Positions 16,426 to 26,408 of a stretch of DNA of 64,000 nt are shown here, in pieces (the first letter of the stretch is position 1; every line of letters starts with the position of its first letter). The position numbers and the translations under genes were made by a program. The notes beneath the pieces were generated by a model. The model was not told the origin of the DNA. It searched no databases and saw only the letters and a list, made by a program, of their open reading frames with translations. The DNA comes from Actinomycetota bacterium (GTDB lineage: Bacteria; Actinomycetota; Actinomycetes; Nanopelagicales; Nanopelagicaceae), in contig RGJX01000001.1 of NCBI GenBank assembly GCA_010023045.1, positions 1-64,000 on the forward strand, written 5' to 3'.

Positions 16426-18501
16426 GTGACAGATAAAGATACTCGCTCGGTTGAGAGCACATACACCGCAAAAGATCTCTCAGTTCTGGAAGGTCTGGAC
16501 GCTGTTCGAAAGCGTCCCGGTATGTACATCGGATCAACTGATGGTCGCGGGCTCATGCACTGCCTGTGGGAGATCATTGATAACGCGGTTGATGAAGCGT
16601 TAGCCGGGCATTGCAAGAAAATTATTATCAATTTAGAAAAAGATGGATCTATCGAAGTCCATGATGATGGTCGCGGAATCCCGGTAGATAAAGAGCCGAA
16701 GACTGGGTTAACTGGTGTAGAAGTTGTTATGACTAAGTTACATGCCGGCGGGAAGTTCGGCGGCGGTTCTTACGCAGCCACCGGCGGATTACATGGCGTT
16801 GGCGCATCTGTCGTTAATGCACTCGCTTCTCGCCTTGATGTCGAAGTAGATCGTGATGGCAAAATTTATTGGATGTCCTTCAAGCGGGGAGTTGCCGGAG
16901 TTTTCGAAGGGGATGGTCCGGGCGCTTCATTTGAACCGCAATCTGGACTTAGAACAATTGGTAAAGTCTCAGCAAAGATAACTGGAACGCGAGTTAAGTG
17001 GTGGGCTGACAAACAGATTTTCATTAAGGATTCGCAATACGATATCGAAGAGATTTATACGCGTGCCCGTCAGACTTCTTATTTGGTTCCCGGCTTAACC
17101 TTAGAAGTAAATGACAATCGCACTAAAGAAAAGACGAGTGAGACCTTCTTTCATAAAGGTGGAATCTCTGAGTATTGCAATTTCATCCAGAGCGATGCTC
17201 CAGTCGGCGGTGTAATAAGACTCATCGGCAAGGGCCACTACCAAGAGACAGTCCCGGTGCTAGATGAAAAGGGCCACTTAGAGCCAAAAGAAGTAGAGCG
17301 GGATATGGATGTAGATATTGCTGTGACATGGGGCAATGGCTATGAAACGAACATCCGCTCCTTCGTGAACATTATCGCCACACCCAAAGGCGGAACCCAC
17401 GTCCAGGGCTTTGAACGTGCGCTAACCAAATCTTTTAATGACTTTCTCCGCTCGACTGGGACTTTGAAGAAAAATGAACCTGATGTAATTAAGGATGACA
17501 TCCTCGAAGGTTTAACTGCCGTGGTCACGGTGCGGATGCAAGAACCACAATTCGAGGGCCAAACTAAAGAGGTCCTAGGTACTCCGGCTGTAACCAAGAT
17601 TGTCCAACAGGTCGTAACTGATGAGTTAAAGAAATTCTTCACAACCACTAAGCGAATCGATAAGGCTAATGGTCGACTAATTCTCGAAAAGGTCGCAAAT
17701 GCTGCGCGCACTCGAATCTCTACCCGTACTCATAAAGACCTCCAGCGTCGCAAGAATGCTTTAGAGAGTTCGGCACTTCCTGCAAAATTATCTGATTGTC
17801 GCTCAGAGGATGTATCGCGTACAGAACTATTTGTGGTTGAGGGCGAATCAGCTCTGGGTACCACGAAGGCGGCGCGTAACTCCGAGTTCCAAGCAATTCT
17901 TCCGCTCCGTGGAAAAATTTTGAATGTCCAGAAAGCTTCGCTCTCCCAGATGCTCGATAACGCAGAGTGTGCTGCAATCATCCAAGTTATTGGAGCTGGC
18001 TCTGGAAAGTCATTTAGCCTTGAAGATGTACGTTATGGCCGAATCATCTTGATGTCAGATGCTGATGTTGATGGCGCACATATTCGTTGCCTTCTCCTTA
18101 CTCTGATCTATAGATACATGCAGCCGCTAATTGAAGATGGACGGGTATTCGCTGCGATTCCACCGCTTCATCGAATTGAAGTTCTGGGATCGGGCGGGAA
18201 GAAAGGCGAAGTTCACTACACATACTCAGATGATGAGATGAAGAAGTTGTTGGCTGATCTAAAGAAGCAGGGCAAGAAGTGGCGTGAACCGATCCAGCGC
18301 TATAAGGGGCTAGGTGAAATGGATGCCGACCAGCTCCGAGAGACCACGATGGATCCTGATCACCGGACCCTGCGCCGAATCACCATTAAAGATGGAGCAG
18401 ATGCTGAGAAGATTTTTGAGTTATTGATGGGAAATGAAGTAGCGCCCCGAAAAGAGTTTATCTCTGCTGCTGATATCGATAGAGAGCGGATCGACGCTTA
18501 A
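16426..18501 (+). CDS. parE: Topoisomerase IV subunit B
   Basis: About 691 residues from GTG 16426. An upstream ATG (16396) would add ten residues that do not resemble the family. The GHKL ATPase domain shows 'EIIDNAVDEAL', 'DDGRGIPV' and 'GLHGVGASVVNAL'. The TOPRIM domain shows 'VVEGESA' and the metal-binding 'DADVDGAHI'. The sequence follows actinobacterial ParE more than GyrB ('GLMHCLWEIIDN', 'LHAGGKFGGGSYAATGGLHG'). With ParC it would unlink sister chromosomes. It converges on parC with three bases between the stop codons. Confidence 0.93.
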   Translation: MTDKDTRSVESTYTAKDLSVLEGLDAVRKRPGMYIGSTDGRGLMHCLWEIIDNAVDEALAGHCKKIIINLEKDGSIEVHDDGRGIPVDKEPKTGLTGVEVVMTKLHAGGKFGGGSYAATGGLHGVGASVVNALASRLDVEVDRDGKIYWMSFKRGVAGVFEGDGPGASFEPQSGLRTIGKVSAKITGTRVKWWADKQIFIKDSQYDIEEIYTRARQTSYLVPGLTLEVNDNRTKEKTSETFFHKGGISEYCNFIQSDAPVGGVIRLIGKGHYQETVPVLDEKGHLEPKEVERDMDVDIAVTWGNGYETNIRSFVNIIATPKGGTHVQGFERALTKSFNDFLRSTGTLKKNEPDVIKDDILEGLTAVVTVRMQEPQFEGQTKEVLGTPAVTKIVQQVVTDELKKFFTTTKRIDKANGRLILEKVANAARTRISTRTHKDLQRRKNALESSALPAKLSDCRSEDVSRTELFVVEGESALGTTKAARNSEFQAILPLRGKILNVQKASLSQMLDNAECAAIIQVIGAGSGKSFSLEDVRYGRIILMSDADVDGAHIRCLLLTLIYRYMQPLIEDGRVFAAIPPLHRIEVLGSGGKKGEVHYTYSDDEMKKLLADLKKQGKKWREPIQRYKGLGEMDADQLRETTMDPDHRTLRRITIKDGADAEKIFELLMGNEVAPRKEFISAADIDRERIDA

Positions 18502-18504
18502 AAC

Positions 18505-20001
18505 TTAGGCAATTATGGTGCGACGCGGAGTCGCAAACTTCTTTGCAACCTCGCCTAACTCTTCAGAAACCTTGGTGCGAAGGGCCGCCTCATTCTTTAG
18601 AAGTGCGGTTAGCGCGGAAATCTCACTCTTCAAGGATTTCTGTTCAGTGTCCAGTTCAATCTTCGACATCTTGGTAAGCCTACGAAGCGGCATATCAAGA
18701 ATATGAGTAGCCTGTTCATCGCTCAATTTGAAAGTCTTCATCAATGATGACTTAGCTTCAGAAGCATCTTCGCTGCCACGTACGATCTTTACGACTTTAT
18801 CGATATCAACAATCGCCTTTAGAAGTCCCTCTACAAGAGTCAATCGCGCTGAAGCCTTCTCTTTTCGGAAGTTTGATCGACGGGTAACTACTTCGATGCG
18901 ATGATCGACAAAGACTTGAAGTAATTCTTTGAGTCCAAGGGTCTTTGGTTTGCCATTTACGAGGGCAACTGCGTTGATTGAGAAGGCATCTTCTAGGGGG
19001 GTGAGCTTGTAGAGGTTCTCTAGAACTTGTTCTGGCTCAAAACCATTCTTGATCTCAATGACGACTCGAGTTCCATTCTGGCCATCTGTTAGATCTACGA
19101 TGTCAGATATACCTTGAATCTTCTTGCTTCGTACGAGGTCGCTGATTCGTTCCACCACTTTCTCAGGACCAATGTTGTAAGGCAACTCAGTGATGGTTAT
19201 TCCCTGCTTACGTGTTGTAACTTTTCCAATCTCAACCTTTGCTCGGACTTTGAAAGCGCCTTTACCGGTCTGGTAGGCCTCTAGTACGCCTTCCTTACCA
19301 ATCAGCGTTCCACCAGTCGGGAAGTCGGGGCCTGGAACCAATTTCATTAATTGCTTTACCGTTGCGCTCGGATTCTCAATTAGATGTTGAGCAGCTGTAA
19401 TTACTTCGCCAAGATTATGCGGTGCCATGTTCGTTGCCATACCGACTGCAATTCCAGTCGCACCATTGACTAAGAGATTTGGATAGGCCGCGGGAAGAAC
19501 AAGTGGCTCCATGATCTGGCCGTCATAATTTGCGCCAAAGTCCACGGTATTTTCATCGACTTCATCGACCATCATCTGTGAGGCTGAGGCAAGGCGCGCC
19601 TCGGTGTAACGCATAGCGGCTGGGCCGGCATCTAGCGATCCAAAATTTCCATGTCCATCAACAAGCGGCAATCTCATGGAGAATGCTTGAGCCATTCGAA
19701 CTAGAGCATCGTAAATCGCGCCATCGCCATGCGGGTGCAACTTACCCATAACTTCGCCGACGACTCGCGCACTCTTTACATGTCCGCGATCAGGGCGAAG
19801 ACCCATCTCCGACATCTGGTGGAGGATGCGCCGCTGTACCGGCTTTAAACCATCACGCGCATCAGGTAAAGCGCGAGAATAAATTACGGAGTAGGCATAT
19901 TCAAGAAAAGAATCAGAGAGTTCGCTAGATACATCGACGTCAACAATCTTGCCCGGAAACTCACCAGGCTTAGGTCCACTCTTTGAATCGCGCTTTGCCA
20001 C
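18505..20001 (-). CDS. parC: Topoisomerase IV subunit A, lacking the C-terminal beta-pinwheel
   Basis: 498 residues, against roughly 750-820 for ordinary ParC. The cleavage-religation core is complete: active Tyr132 in '[11 protein letters not shown]', the winged-helix segment '[15 protein letters not shown]' and the coiled-coil to '[17 protein letters not shown]'. The 'RRTII' stretch is where the linker to the beta-pinwheel normally starts, and the stop codon comes right there. The parE stop follows three bases on, so no C-terminal domain can be hidden downstream. Position 94 is Gly where gyrases often have the quinolone-contact Ser. The enzyme should still cut DNA but have altered substrate choice. 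Confidence 0.9.
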   Translation of the reverse strand: MAKRDSKSGPKPGEFPGKIVDVDVSSELSDSFLEYAYSVIYSRALPDARDGLKPVQRRILHQMSEMGLRPDRGHVKSARVVGEVMGKLHPHGDGAIYDALVRMAQAFSMRLPLVDGHGNFGSLDAGPAAMRYTEARLASASQMMVDEVDENTVDFGANYDGQIMEPLVLPAAYPNLLVNGATGIAVGMATNMAPHNLGEVITAAQHLIENPSATVKQLMKLVPGPDFPTGGTLIGKEGVLEAYQTGKGAFKVRAKVEIGKVTTRKQGITITELPYNIGPEKVVERISDLVRSKKIQGISDIVDLTDGQNGTRVVIEIKNGFEPEQVLENLYKLTPLEDAFSINAVALVNGKPKTLGLKELLQVFVDHRIEVVTRRSNFRKEKASARLTLVEGLLKAIVDIDKVVKIVRGSEDASEAKSSLMKTFKLSDEQATHILDMPLRRLTKMSKIELDTEQKSLKSEISALTALLKNEAALRTKVSEELGEVAKKFATPRRTIIA

Positions 20002-20032
20002 GGCGTGATTCTGCCAACGTCTTAGCTAATTT

Positions 20033-20920
20033 CTATGGATTGACTCTCGGCCTTGCGCCGATAGTTGCGACACATTGAGCGGCAACTTCCACAGCTCGCG
20101 AGATTGCAGCGCCAAGATCCTTTGAAGCGAGCCATGAGGCGAGGAAGCCTGCTGCAAATGCATCGCCGGCTCCAGTCGTGTCGATAACTACAGCTTCTTC
20201 TGCTGGTGTAGAGATTAAATCTGCGTCATTACATTTCGCGACAGCACCTTTGGCGCCACGCTTAATCACAATCAACGGAGCGAGATGTTTTAGGGATTGG
20301 AACTGCTCAGATTGATTCGTTGATCCGGTGAGGTATTCCGCTTCTGATTCATTCATGAATAGCCCACTAAATCCTCTAATGAGTGAGATTGCACGTTCTT
20401 TACCGAAAGCGCTCATTGTTCCAATTGAAGCAACATCGAAGAAAATCGGTATTCCGAGTTCCTGTATTGCATGAATCACTCCAACGACGCCATCACTGGA
20501 TTGTGGGTTAAAGAGTGAGTAGCCAGATAGAAAAACTCCATCAATTCCAACCAAACTGGGTAGATCAGAAAGGCTCAGGCCCGAATTAGCTCCCGCATCG
20601 GGAAACATAGTTCGGTTTCCGCTTTCATCTACTAAGACAACGACGGTTCCGGTTTTTGCACCGTCCAACGGTTGATTCTCGTGGCGCACGCCATGTGAAG
20701 TTAGCTCGGAGCGGAAGAACTCCCCAGATAAATCACTGCCGATTCGACCGGCAAATGAAGTTGTTACCCCGAGATGGGCAAGCCAGGTCGCAGTATTTGC
20801 AGCAGCGCCACCGCCATGCATAGAGATCTCTGAGAGAGTATCGCTATTAACGTTAATCGCGCCCTTCATCTGGACAATAACATCAATCATGGCATCGCCG
20901 ATACAGAGAACTTTGATCAT
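20033..20920 (-). CDS. psuK: PfkB-family kinase, probable pseudouridine kinase
   Basis: 295 residues of the ribokinase fold: N-terminal 'GDAMIDVIV' and 'GGGAAANTATWLAHLG', and the C-terminal signature 'DTTGAGDAFAAGFLASWL' with the catalytic Asp. It begins one base after the stop of psuG, so the two are an operon. Pseudouridine kinase phosphorylates pseudouridine, and PsuG then splits the C-glycosidic bond. The specific substrate is inferred from this pairing; the fold alone would allow other sugars or nucleosides. Confidence 0.85.
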   Translation of the reverse strand: MIKVLCIGDAMIDVIVQMKGAINVNSDTLSEISMHGGGAAANTATWLAHLGVTTSFAGRIGSDLSGEFFRSELTSHGVRHENQPLDGAKTGTVVVLVDESGNRTMFPDAGANSGLSLSDLPSLVGIDGVFLSGYSLFNPQSSDGVVGVIHAIQELGIPIFFDVASIGTMSAFGKERAISLIRGFSGLFMNESEAEYLTGSTNQSEQFQSLKHLAPLIVIKRGAKGAVAKCNDADLISTPAEEAVVIDTTGAGDAFAAGFLASWLASKDLGAAISRAVEVAAQCVATIGARPRVNP

Positions 20921-20921
20921 A

Positions 20922-21809
20922 TTAGGAACTTGCGATCTGGGCCGCTAACTTCGAATTGCTCTTGATGATTTCGATGTTGACCTTGAGAGATTCACCATCA
21001 CTATTAGCGTGGAAAAACTCCAGTAAAAATGGTGTCACAGCTTTGCCAGTCACATTGTTATCGCGCGCCTTGGTTAAACCATCTTTAAGTAGTCGCTCAT
21101 GAAGCATTTGATTCATGGAGAGTGGAGTTGGATTTGCTACAACCAAACCAGAATTTGAAGTTCCCACTTCCTTGCGGGCACGCCAAATCGCGCCAATCTC
21201 GGCCGGACTCTTTGCCTCATGCTCGATTGCATAACCGCTATCCGGAAGGTAGAAACCAGGGAACTTCTTAGTACGATAGCCAATAACAGGTACTGAGAGA
21301 GTTTCCAAGCGTTCTAGAGTGGCTGGAATATCAAGAATTGATTTCACTCCAGCGCAAACGACAAGAACTGGAATATTTGCAAGAGCTAGTAGATCGGCTG
21401 ATTCATCCCAACTTTCTTGTGCGCCACGGTGTACACCGCCAAGTCCGCCGGTAGCGAAGTATTCGATTCCAGCTAAGTGTGCGATATGAGATGTTGCAGC
21501 AACAGTCGTTGCTGCCGAAAGACCAGTTGCCGTAACAGTAGCTAAATCTCTGATTGAAGCCTTTGTAAAGTTTTCATCATTGGCGACGCGATCAAGTTCA
21601 CTCTTCTCAAGTCCAACATGAATTTGACCATCAATGATGGCGATTGTTGCGGGGGTTGCACCTTCACTTCGGACAATCTCCTCAACCTCAAGAGCGACCT
21701 CAAGATTCTTCGGTCGCGGAAGACCGTGGGAGATAATTGTGGACTCCAACGCAACAAGGGGCCGCTTCTGTGAGAGCGCATTAGTAACTTCGCTTGAATA
21801 TTGGATCAC
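20922..21809 (-). CDS. psuG: Pseudouridine-5'-phosphate glycosidase
   Basis: About 295 residues from GTG 21809; the frame stays open to 21848, but those residues would overlap the divergent gene and do not fit the family. Conserved blocks are 'ALESTIISHGLPRP', 'TVTATGLSAATTVAATSHIA', 'FATGGLGGVHRG', 'VVCAGVKSILDIPATLERLE' and 'ANPTP'. PsuG reversibly splits pseudouridine 5'-phosphate to uracil and ribose 5-phosphate. With psuK directly downstream it forms a complete route for recycling pseudouridine from RNA turnover. Confidence 0.93.
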   Translation of the reverse strand: MIQYSSEVTNALSQKRPLVALESTIISHGLPRPKNLEVALEVEEIVRSEGATPATIAIIDGQIHVGLEKSELDRVANDENFTKASIRDLATVTATGLSAATTVAATSHIAHLAGIEYFATGGLGGVHRGAQESWDESADLLALANIPVLVVCAGVKSILDIPATLERLETLSVPVIGYRTKKFPGFYLPDSGYAIEHEAKSPAEIGAIWRARKEVGTSNSGLVVANPTPLSMNQMLHERLLKDGLTKARDNNVTGKAVTPFLLEFFHANSDGESLKVNIEIIKSNSKLAAQIASS

Positions 21810-21839
21810 AAGTCGGAAGGTTACTGGAAAGATGGGGCA

Positions 21840-22940
21840 GTGCCCCAAACGCTAGCGGAACTCTCGCAATCTCTATTTGCGACGCTAGGACTTGGGGGTA
21901 CAACTAATTCGCTACAAATACCTTCAAATGAGGGTCTTCGCGAGTGCCTTCTTCTAGTTGATGGTTTGGGCAAGAATGCGATTGATGAATTTTCTAATAA
22001 GACTAAACACTTAAGAGCTCTTGAATACAGAGAGACTTTGTTTGCAACTTTTCCTTCGACAACGGCAACAAGCTTGACTTCACTTGGGACGGGAGTCTTA
22101 TCTGGAGAACATGGCATGGTCGGTTACACGATGCGTGTGCCTCACAGTGGAACTCCGGAGCGAATTTTGAATGCTCTTAAGTGGGATGAGCGAGTTGACC
22201 CCGTTGTTTGGCAACCAAAAGCAACTCTGTTTGAGAGAGCAAATCAAGCGGGAATTCGCACCTCGCATATAGCGGGCAAGCGCTATGCCGAGAGTGGATT
22301 CACCCGAGCCGCACTTCGCGGTGGGATATATCGCGGTGCAAATAACAATGAAGAAATCTCCTCGGCGGCGGCCGATGCGCTAAAAGATGCGAACTCATTT
22401 GCCTATCTCTATTTGAATGATGTCGACGATGCCTCTCATAATTCCGGCTTTGGTTCAGATAAGTTCCTAACCGCACTTGAGAGAGTTGACCAATTAATTG
22501 GCTTACTGCTTGAACGCCTGCCGAAAGGTGCCCGTCTCTGGGTAACCTCAGATCACGGGATGATAAATCGAAGAGACTTTGTAGTTGTTGGAAAGGGAAA
22601 TGATCTTCTTAAGGATGTAAGACTGATGGCAGGCGAACCTCGGGTCAGATACCTCTATGTTGAAGCCGAGAAGATTTCACAGGTTAAGCAACGTTGGGAA
22701 GAATTCTTAGGGGATCGCGCTGAGATACTGACTCGAAGTGAAGCAATTGCAGCTGGGCTTTACGGGGCTGTAGTTCTAGATCACGTCAAAGAGCGAATTG
22801 GAGATTTAATAGTGATTGCGAAAGGCGAATTGATTCTCGTTGAAATCGAGCGCGAATCTCAACAGTGCGCAATGGTTGGCCATCATGGCGGCACCACCCA
22901 GGCAGAAGTAGAGATACCTCTACTCACTCAGAGGATTTAA
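21840..22940 (+). CDS. Alkaline phosphatase / type I phosphodiesterase superfamily protein
   Basis: About 366 residues from GTG 21840, preceded by a purine-rich GGAAAG...GGGG. The N-terminal 'LLLVDGLGKNAIDEF' carries the first metal Asp, 'FPSTTATSLTSLGTG' the nucleophile Thr, and 'WVTSDHGM' the Asp-His pair; 'VGHHGGTT' supplies the last His. This is the metal-dependent nucleotide pyrophosphatase/phosphodiesterase fold. No signal peptide is visible. In Actinobacteria a gene of this type commonly stands next to sepH, as it does here (4-base convergent overlap). Substrate is unknown. Confidence 0.85.
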   Translation: MPQTLAELSQSLFATLGLGGTTNSLQIPSNEGLRECLLLVDGLGKNAIDEFSNKTKHLRALEYRETLFATFPSTTATSLTSLGTGVLSGEHGMVGYTMRVPHSGTPERILNALKWDERVDPVVWQPKATLFERANQAGIRTSHIAGKRYAESGFTRAALRGGIYRGANNNEEISSAAADALKDANSFAYLYLNDVDDASHNSGFGSDKFLTALERVDQLIGLLLERLPKGARLWVTSDHGMINRRDFVVVGKGNDLLKDVRLMAGEPRVRYLYVEAEKISQVKQRWEEFLGDRAEILTRSEAIAAGLYGAVVLDHVKERIGDLIVIAKGELILVEIERESQQCAMVGHHGGTTQAEVEIPLLTQRI

Positions 22941-23734
22941 GACTCCTCGTCGCCATCTTTCTTCTTACTTCTTCCGAACATGATGTCATCCCATGAAGGT
23001 ATAGAGATGCGCCGTGTCACGCCATCTTTCTTAGCGTCGGTCGGAATATCAGTTACCGATGGAGCGTCATCTGATGAAGGGTCAGTTCTAACAGCTACAA
23101 GTCGTGGCGGTTGTGGTGAATCGCCTTCAGCGGGGAAGAGCACTCCATGGTCGCTCATTCGGTCTTGCTTTGTCGGATGTTTGGTGATTTCTTCGCCACA
23201 AATCCACTTTGCGCCATCATCTTGAGAAATAAAGGTCCGCTTATTTAGATCAAAGCTCCAAGTAGCTTCCCGATTTCCATCTGAGGATGGATAGCTAAGA
23301 ACAAGGTGCCAACTTCCATTATCAAGTCTCCAGGTATTCCAAGAGATTTGATTCATATTGACGCCGCGCGGGGCAAGTCTTTGGACTACTAATTCACGGA
23401 GCGGAAGTGAAGTTCCCTTGGGTGAAGATTTTTCTGCTTGCTCGATTACCCAGGCGCGTTCTTGCATAATGGGACTTGCATATCGTTCAATCTTATTCAT
23501 CGACAATCCAGAGATTCGAGCAACTTCGGCAAAACTCTCTCCGGCTCTAAGTCTTGCCTGGATTTCCTTAATGGAAAAAGTCGGAGCCTCTTCACTTACA
23601 GCGACTAATTTTCGCTCGGCCATAGCGTTCTTAAGGGATTCATCTATTTTTACCGTGAATGAATTTCCTTCGCTATCAGCAAGCTCAATTCGTTCGCCAT
23701 CGCTGGTGCGCCCAACAACTCGCAGTTCTGACAT
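22937..23734 (-). CDS. sepH: Septation protein SepH (DUF3071)
   Basis: 265 residues. The N-terminal ~120 residues contain the DUF3071 helix-turn-helix ('SIKEIQARLRAGESFAEVAR', then 'MNKIERYASPIMQERAWVIE'). A variable Asp/Ser/Pro-rich middle leads to the conserved C-terminal 'RISIPSWDDIMFG', followed by a basic/acidic tail. SepH binds FtsZ and promotes Z-ring assembly in Actinobacteria. It is short relative to Streptomyces homologues because the linker is reduced. It is a good phylum marker. Confidence 0.92.
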   Translation of the reverse strand: MSELRVVGRTSDGERIELADSEGNSFTVKIDESLKNAMAERKLVAVSEEAPTFSIKEIQARLRAGESFAEVARISGLSMNKIERYASPIMQERAWVIEQAEKSSPKGTSLPLRELVVQRLAPRGVNMNQISWNTWRLDNGSWHLVLSYPSSDGNREATWSFDLNKRTFISQDDGAKWICGEEITKHPTKQDRMSDHGVLFPAEGDSPQPPRLVAVRTDPSSDDAPSVTDIPTDAKKDGVTRRISIPSWDDIMFGRSKKKDGDEES

Positions 23735-23775
23735 GAGGCAAAGGTTGCCATACCTACGCTCTCAAACAGTGGAAA

Positions 23776-24996
23776 TCAGAGTGGAATTTCGCGCACTTTC
23801 ATCCGCCATTCTTTCAAGAACGGGAAAATCGATAGCGCAGATAGGCCCATACAAAGAAGTGGGATCACGAAAGCGACAGAAACGCCTTGATTGTCAATGA
23901 TGTAACCGGTAATTGCTGGCGGTAGGGCGCCACCAAGATTTAGTGCAGATATTGCCCAGGCCAATACTTCAGTCTTTCGATTTTCCGCTACCGAGCGCTC
24001 CGCTGCGGCAAAGCCTGCGGTTAAGAGCGGGGCGATCGCAAGGCCATTAAAGAATAAGGCAACGCCCATTATCACTAGTTTCTCAGGAACTATAAGGGCG
24101 ACAAGATAGATTGGAATAGTTAGCAAGAAGAGAAGAAATAGAGATTCTAAGAATCGAGTTGCCTCGCTTCGCTTCCACTTAATTACGCCGATCACAAGGG
24201 CTGAGATGCCACTACCGAATGACCAGATCGCAATGAAGTAGCCGCTCCATTCGCGGATTCCGTACTCCTCGCTATAACCAACTATGACTAATCCAGCAGA
24301 ACTAAAGAAAGAGCCACATAGCATCAAAGGAATGAATAGCGCGCGAATAAATGGCAGTCGAATCAAAAGCGAATGATCGGAGTCTGGTTCTTTGGGATGA
24401 GGAGGTGGCTCAGTTGATTTCTGGCTGGCGAAGAGTAGGCCGCCGGTAGCAACAAACAACATGGCGGCAAAGATTGCGTATTCAGGTGCAAAGGTAACGG
24501 CCAATAGAGTTGCAATTACAGGACCGGAAGTAAAGATAACTTCGTCAACAAAGGCCTCAAAAGAGTAAGCGGTATCGGTGAGCGCTCGATCATCGCCAAT
24601 CGCATAAATCCAACGACGGCGAACCATCTGACCAGACCCAATAACAAATGCCTCAAATAGTAGAGCCGAGGTAAACCAGAGAATTGTGGGTGCATCGTTT
24701 TTAAGGAGAAAGACAAACGCACCCATAAAAAAGATATGAAGCGGTGCCGTGATACTTAGGATTCTTCGCTGTCCATATTGATCAGCCGCTCTAGACCAGA
24801 GTGGCGATGCAATTGAGAGCACGATCGACGCTGCCATCGAAAGCGCTCCAGCTGTGGCATAGGAATCAGTTTCGGCGACTACAAAAAGAACAATGGCAAG
24901 GTAGAGCATCGAGATTGGTAACCTGAGGATGAATGCTGCAAAGGAAAAACGCCAGCCCCCACGAACTTTGAAGAGTTTCTTGTAAGGGGTGAGCAT
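23776..24996 (-). CDS. Major facilitator superfamily transporter
   Basis: About 406 residues from ATG 24996 ('MLTPYKKLF'); an ATG ten codons upstream is possible but would leave two bases to the divergent IMPase gene. Around 12 hydrophobic spans are visible in two halves with a charged cytoplasmic loop in the middle ('STEPPPHPKEPDSDH'). The first loop has the MFS-like 'SRAADQYGQRR'. The protein resembles putative drug or metabolite exporters. The substrate cannot be inferred; the neighbours are sepH and an inositol phosphatase. Confidence 0.85.
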   Translation of the reverse strand: MLTPYKKLFKVRGGWRFSFAAFILRLPISMLYLAIVLFVVAETDSYATAGALSMAASIVLSIASPLWSRAADQYGQRRILSITAPLHIFFMGAFVFLLKNDAPTILWFTSALLFEAFVIGSGQMVRRRWIYAIGDDRALTDTAYSFEAFVDEVIFTSGPVIATLLAVTFAPEYAIFAAMLFVATGGLLFASQKSTEPPPHPKEPDSDHSLLIRLPFIRALFIPLMLCGSFFSSAGLVIVGYSEEYGIREWSGYFIAIWSFGSGISALVIGVIKWKRSEATRFLESLFLLFLLTIPIYLVALIVPEKLVIMGVALFFNGLAIAPLLTAGFAAAERSVAENRKTEVLAWAISALNLGGALPPAITGYIIDNQGVSVAFVIPLLCMGLSALSIFPFLKEWRMKVREIPL

Positions 24997-25028
24997 GTTG
25001 GTGAGTCTACTTGTGATTAGATTCAACT

Positions 25029-25820
25029 ATGACTACAAATCAGCAACTCCTTAAATTAGCTGCGGAGATAGCTACTAAAGCGGGCGAATTGCTGATGAAA
25101 CGACCTTCGAATTTTGAATTGGATCAAAAGAGCGGTGTTCTTGATTTTGCAACCCAGATGGATCACGAAAGTGAGAAGTTGATTGTTGACGCAATCCTTG
25201 GCGCTAGACCTGATGATGGAATTATCGGCGAAGAAGGCGCAAACCGTAGCGGCACAAGCGGTTATACCTGGGTGATTGATCCGATCGATGGGACCGTTAA
25301 CTATCTCTATGGAATTCCCGGCTGGTGCATCAGCATCGCCATCAAAGATGCGATAGGTGGATTAATCGGAGTTGTTCATGCCCCATCCATTCAAATGACC
25401 TGGACCGCAATTCGCGGCTCCGGCGCGTTCTGTAATGGTGCTCCCATCAAATGTAATCAACAAGTCCCGTTAAATAGGGCGCTAATCGCAACAGGTTTTG
25501 CCTACGACATCGAGCGCCGCAAGCCTCAGGCAGAATTTATCCGTGAACTTCTTCCTAAGATCCGCGACATTCGAAGAATGGGCGCCTGCGCAGTAGATAT
25601 CTGCATGGTTGCTTCGGGCGCCATTGATGCGCATTTCGAAGCTGGTGTAAATGAATGGGATTACGCCGCTGCGGGTTTAATCGCCCAAGAGTCCGGAGCA
25701 AGATTCAATTTCATCAAGGGAATTTGGAATGGCGAGAAGTACTTTGTCTTGGCCGCAGGCACGGGACTTTTTGAGGCTCTAGCCCAAGAGCTCGCCCCTC
25801 ACGGATTTGACCTTCGATAA
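25029..25820 (+). CDS. Inositol monophosphatase family phosphatase
   Basis: 263 residues. The family motifs are intact: 'GEEGA' with the metal-binding Glu, 'WVIDPIDGTVNY' with the catalytic Asp pair, and 'NEWDYAAAGLIAQESGA' with the third-metal Asp. Enzymes of this fold remove phosphate from inositol phosphate, histidinol phosphate, fructose bisphosphate or PAP. Inositol phosphate is the common assignment for Actinobacteria, which need inositol for phosphatidylinositol; histidinol phosphatase remains possible. Confidence 0.88.
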   Translation: MTTNQQLLKLAAEIATKAGELLMKRPSNFELDQKSGVLDFATQMDHESEKLIVDAILGARPDDGIIGEEGANRSGTSGYTWVIDPIDGTVNYLYGIPGWCISIAIKDAIGGLIGVVHAPSIQMTWTAIRGSGAFCNGAPIKCNQQVPLNRALIATGFAYDIERRKPQAEFIRELLPKIRDIRRMGACAVDICMVASGAIDAHFEAGVNEWDYAAAGLIAQESGARFNFIKGIWNGEKYFVLAAGTGLFEALAQELAPHGFDLR

Positions 25821-25851
25821 GACCAAAGTCGTAGCGTAAATAAGCCCGGAT

Positions 25852-25881
25852 TTAACAGCGGCCGGCTCTTATGGCAGGATA
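25852..25881 (+). promoter_or_regulatory. Possible promoter of the rplS operon
   Basis: A -35-like TTAACA (25852-25857) and a -10-like CAGGAT (25875-25880) are spaced by 17 bases in the gap before rplS. Transcription would start some 35 bases before the L19 start codon. Evidence is motif and position only. Confidence 0.35.
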
Positions 25882-25922
25882 CGGCGGCTAGCAAAGAACA
25901 ACCTCTATCTAAGGATTCAATT

Positions 25923-26405
25923 ATGAACGTGCTCGATGCGGTAGATGCCGCCTCCCTCCGCAAGGACATCCCCAACTTCCGCCCCGGCGATGAGTTAAAG
26001 GTCCACGTCCGAGTTATCGAAGGTAATAAGAGTCGTGTTCAGGTCTTCCAAGGTCTTGTGATTTCACGTCGTGGCTCCGGTATCCGCGAGACATTCACTG
26101 TCCGCAAAATCTCCTACGGTGTAGGAGTAGAGCGCGTCTTTCCAGTCCATGCACCTGTAATTGAAAAAATTGAATTGGTTCGTAAGGGCGAGGTGCGCCG
26201 TGCGAAACTTTATTATCTCCGCGACCTACGCGGTAAAGCTGCCAAGATTCGTGAGCGTCGCGGCGGCGAAGATCTCGAAGTGATTTATGCAGAGGCAGCG
26301 CCAGTTGTCGAGACTCCAGTAGTTGAAACTCCAGTAGTTGAGACTCCAGAAGCCGAACCTGAAGTTCAAGTTTCACAAGAGTCTTCAGAGAAGCCACAAG
26401 CTTAA
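25923..26405 (+). CDS. rplS: 50S ribosomal protein L19 with extended acidic tail
   Basis: 160 residues, whereas a standard L19 has about 115. Residues 1-115 are a normal L19 ('[20 protein letters not shown]', '[10 protein letters not shown]', '[16 protein letters not shown]'), which sits at the 30S-50S interface. The last ~45 residues are an acidic extension with 'VVETP' three times in a row, then Glu/Pro/Ser-rich sequence. It heads the order rplS-lepB-rnhB-yraN-comM-dprA, which is conserved in Actinobacteria. Confidence 0.96.
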   Translation: MNVLDAVDAASLRKDIPNFRPGDELKVHVRVIEGNKSRVQVFQGLVISRRGSGIRETFTVRKISYGVGVERVFPVHAPVIEKIELVRKGEVRRAKLYYLRDLRGKAAKIRERRGGEDLEVIYAEAAPVVETPVVETPVVETPEAEPEVQVSQESSEKPQA

Positions 26406-26408
26406 GGA

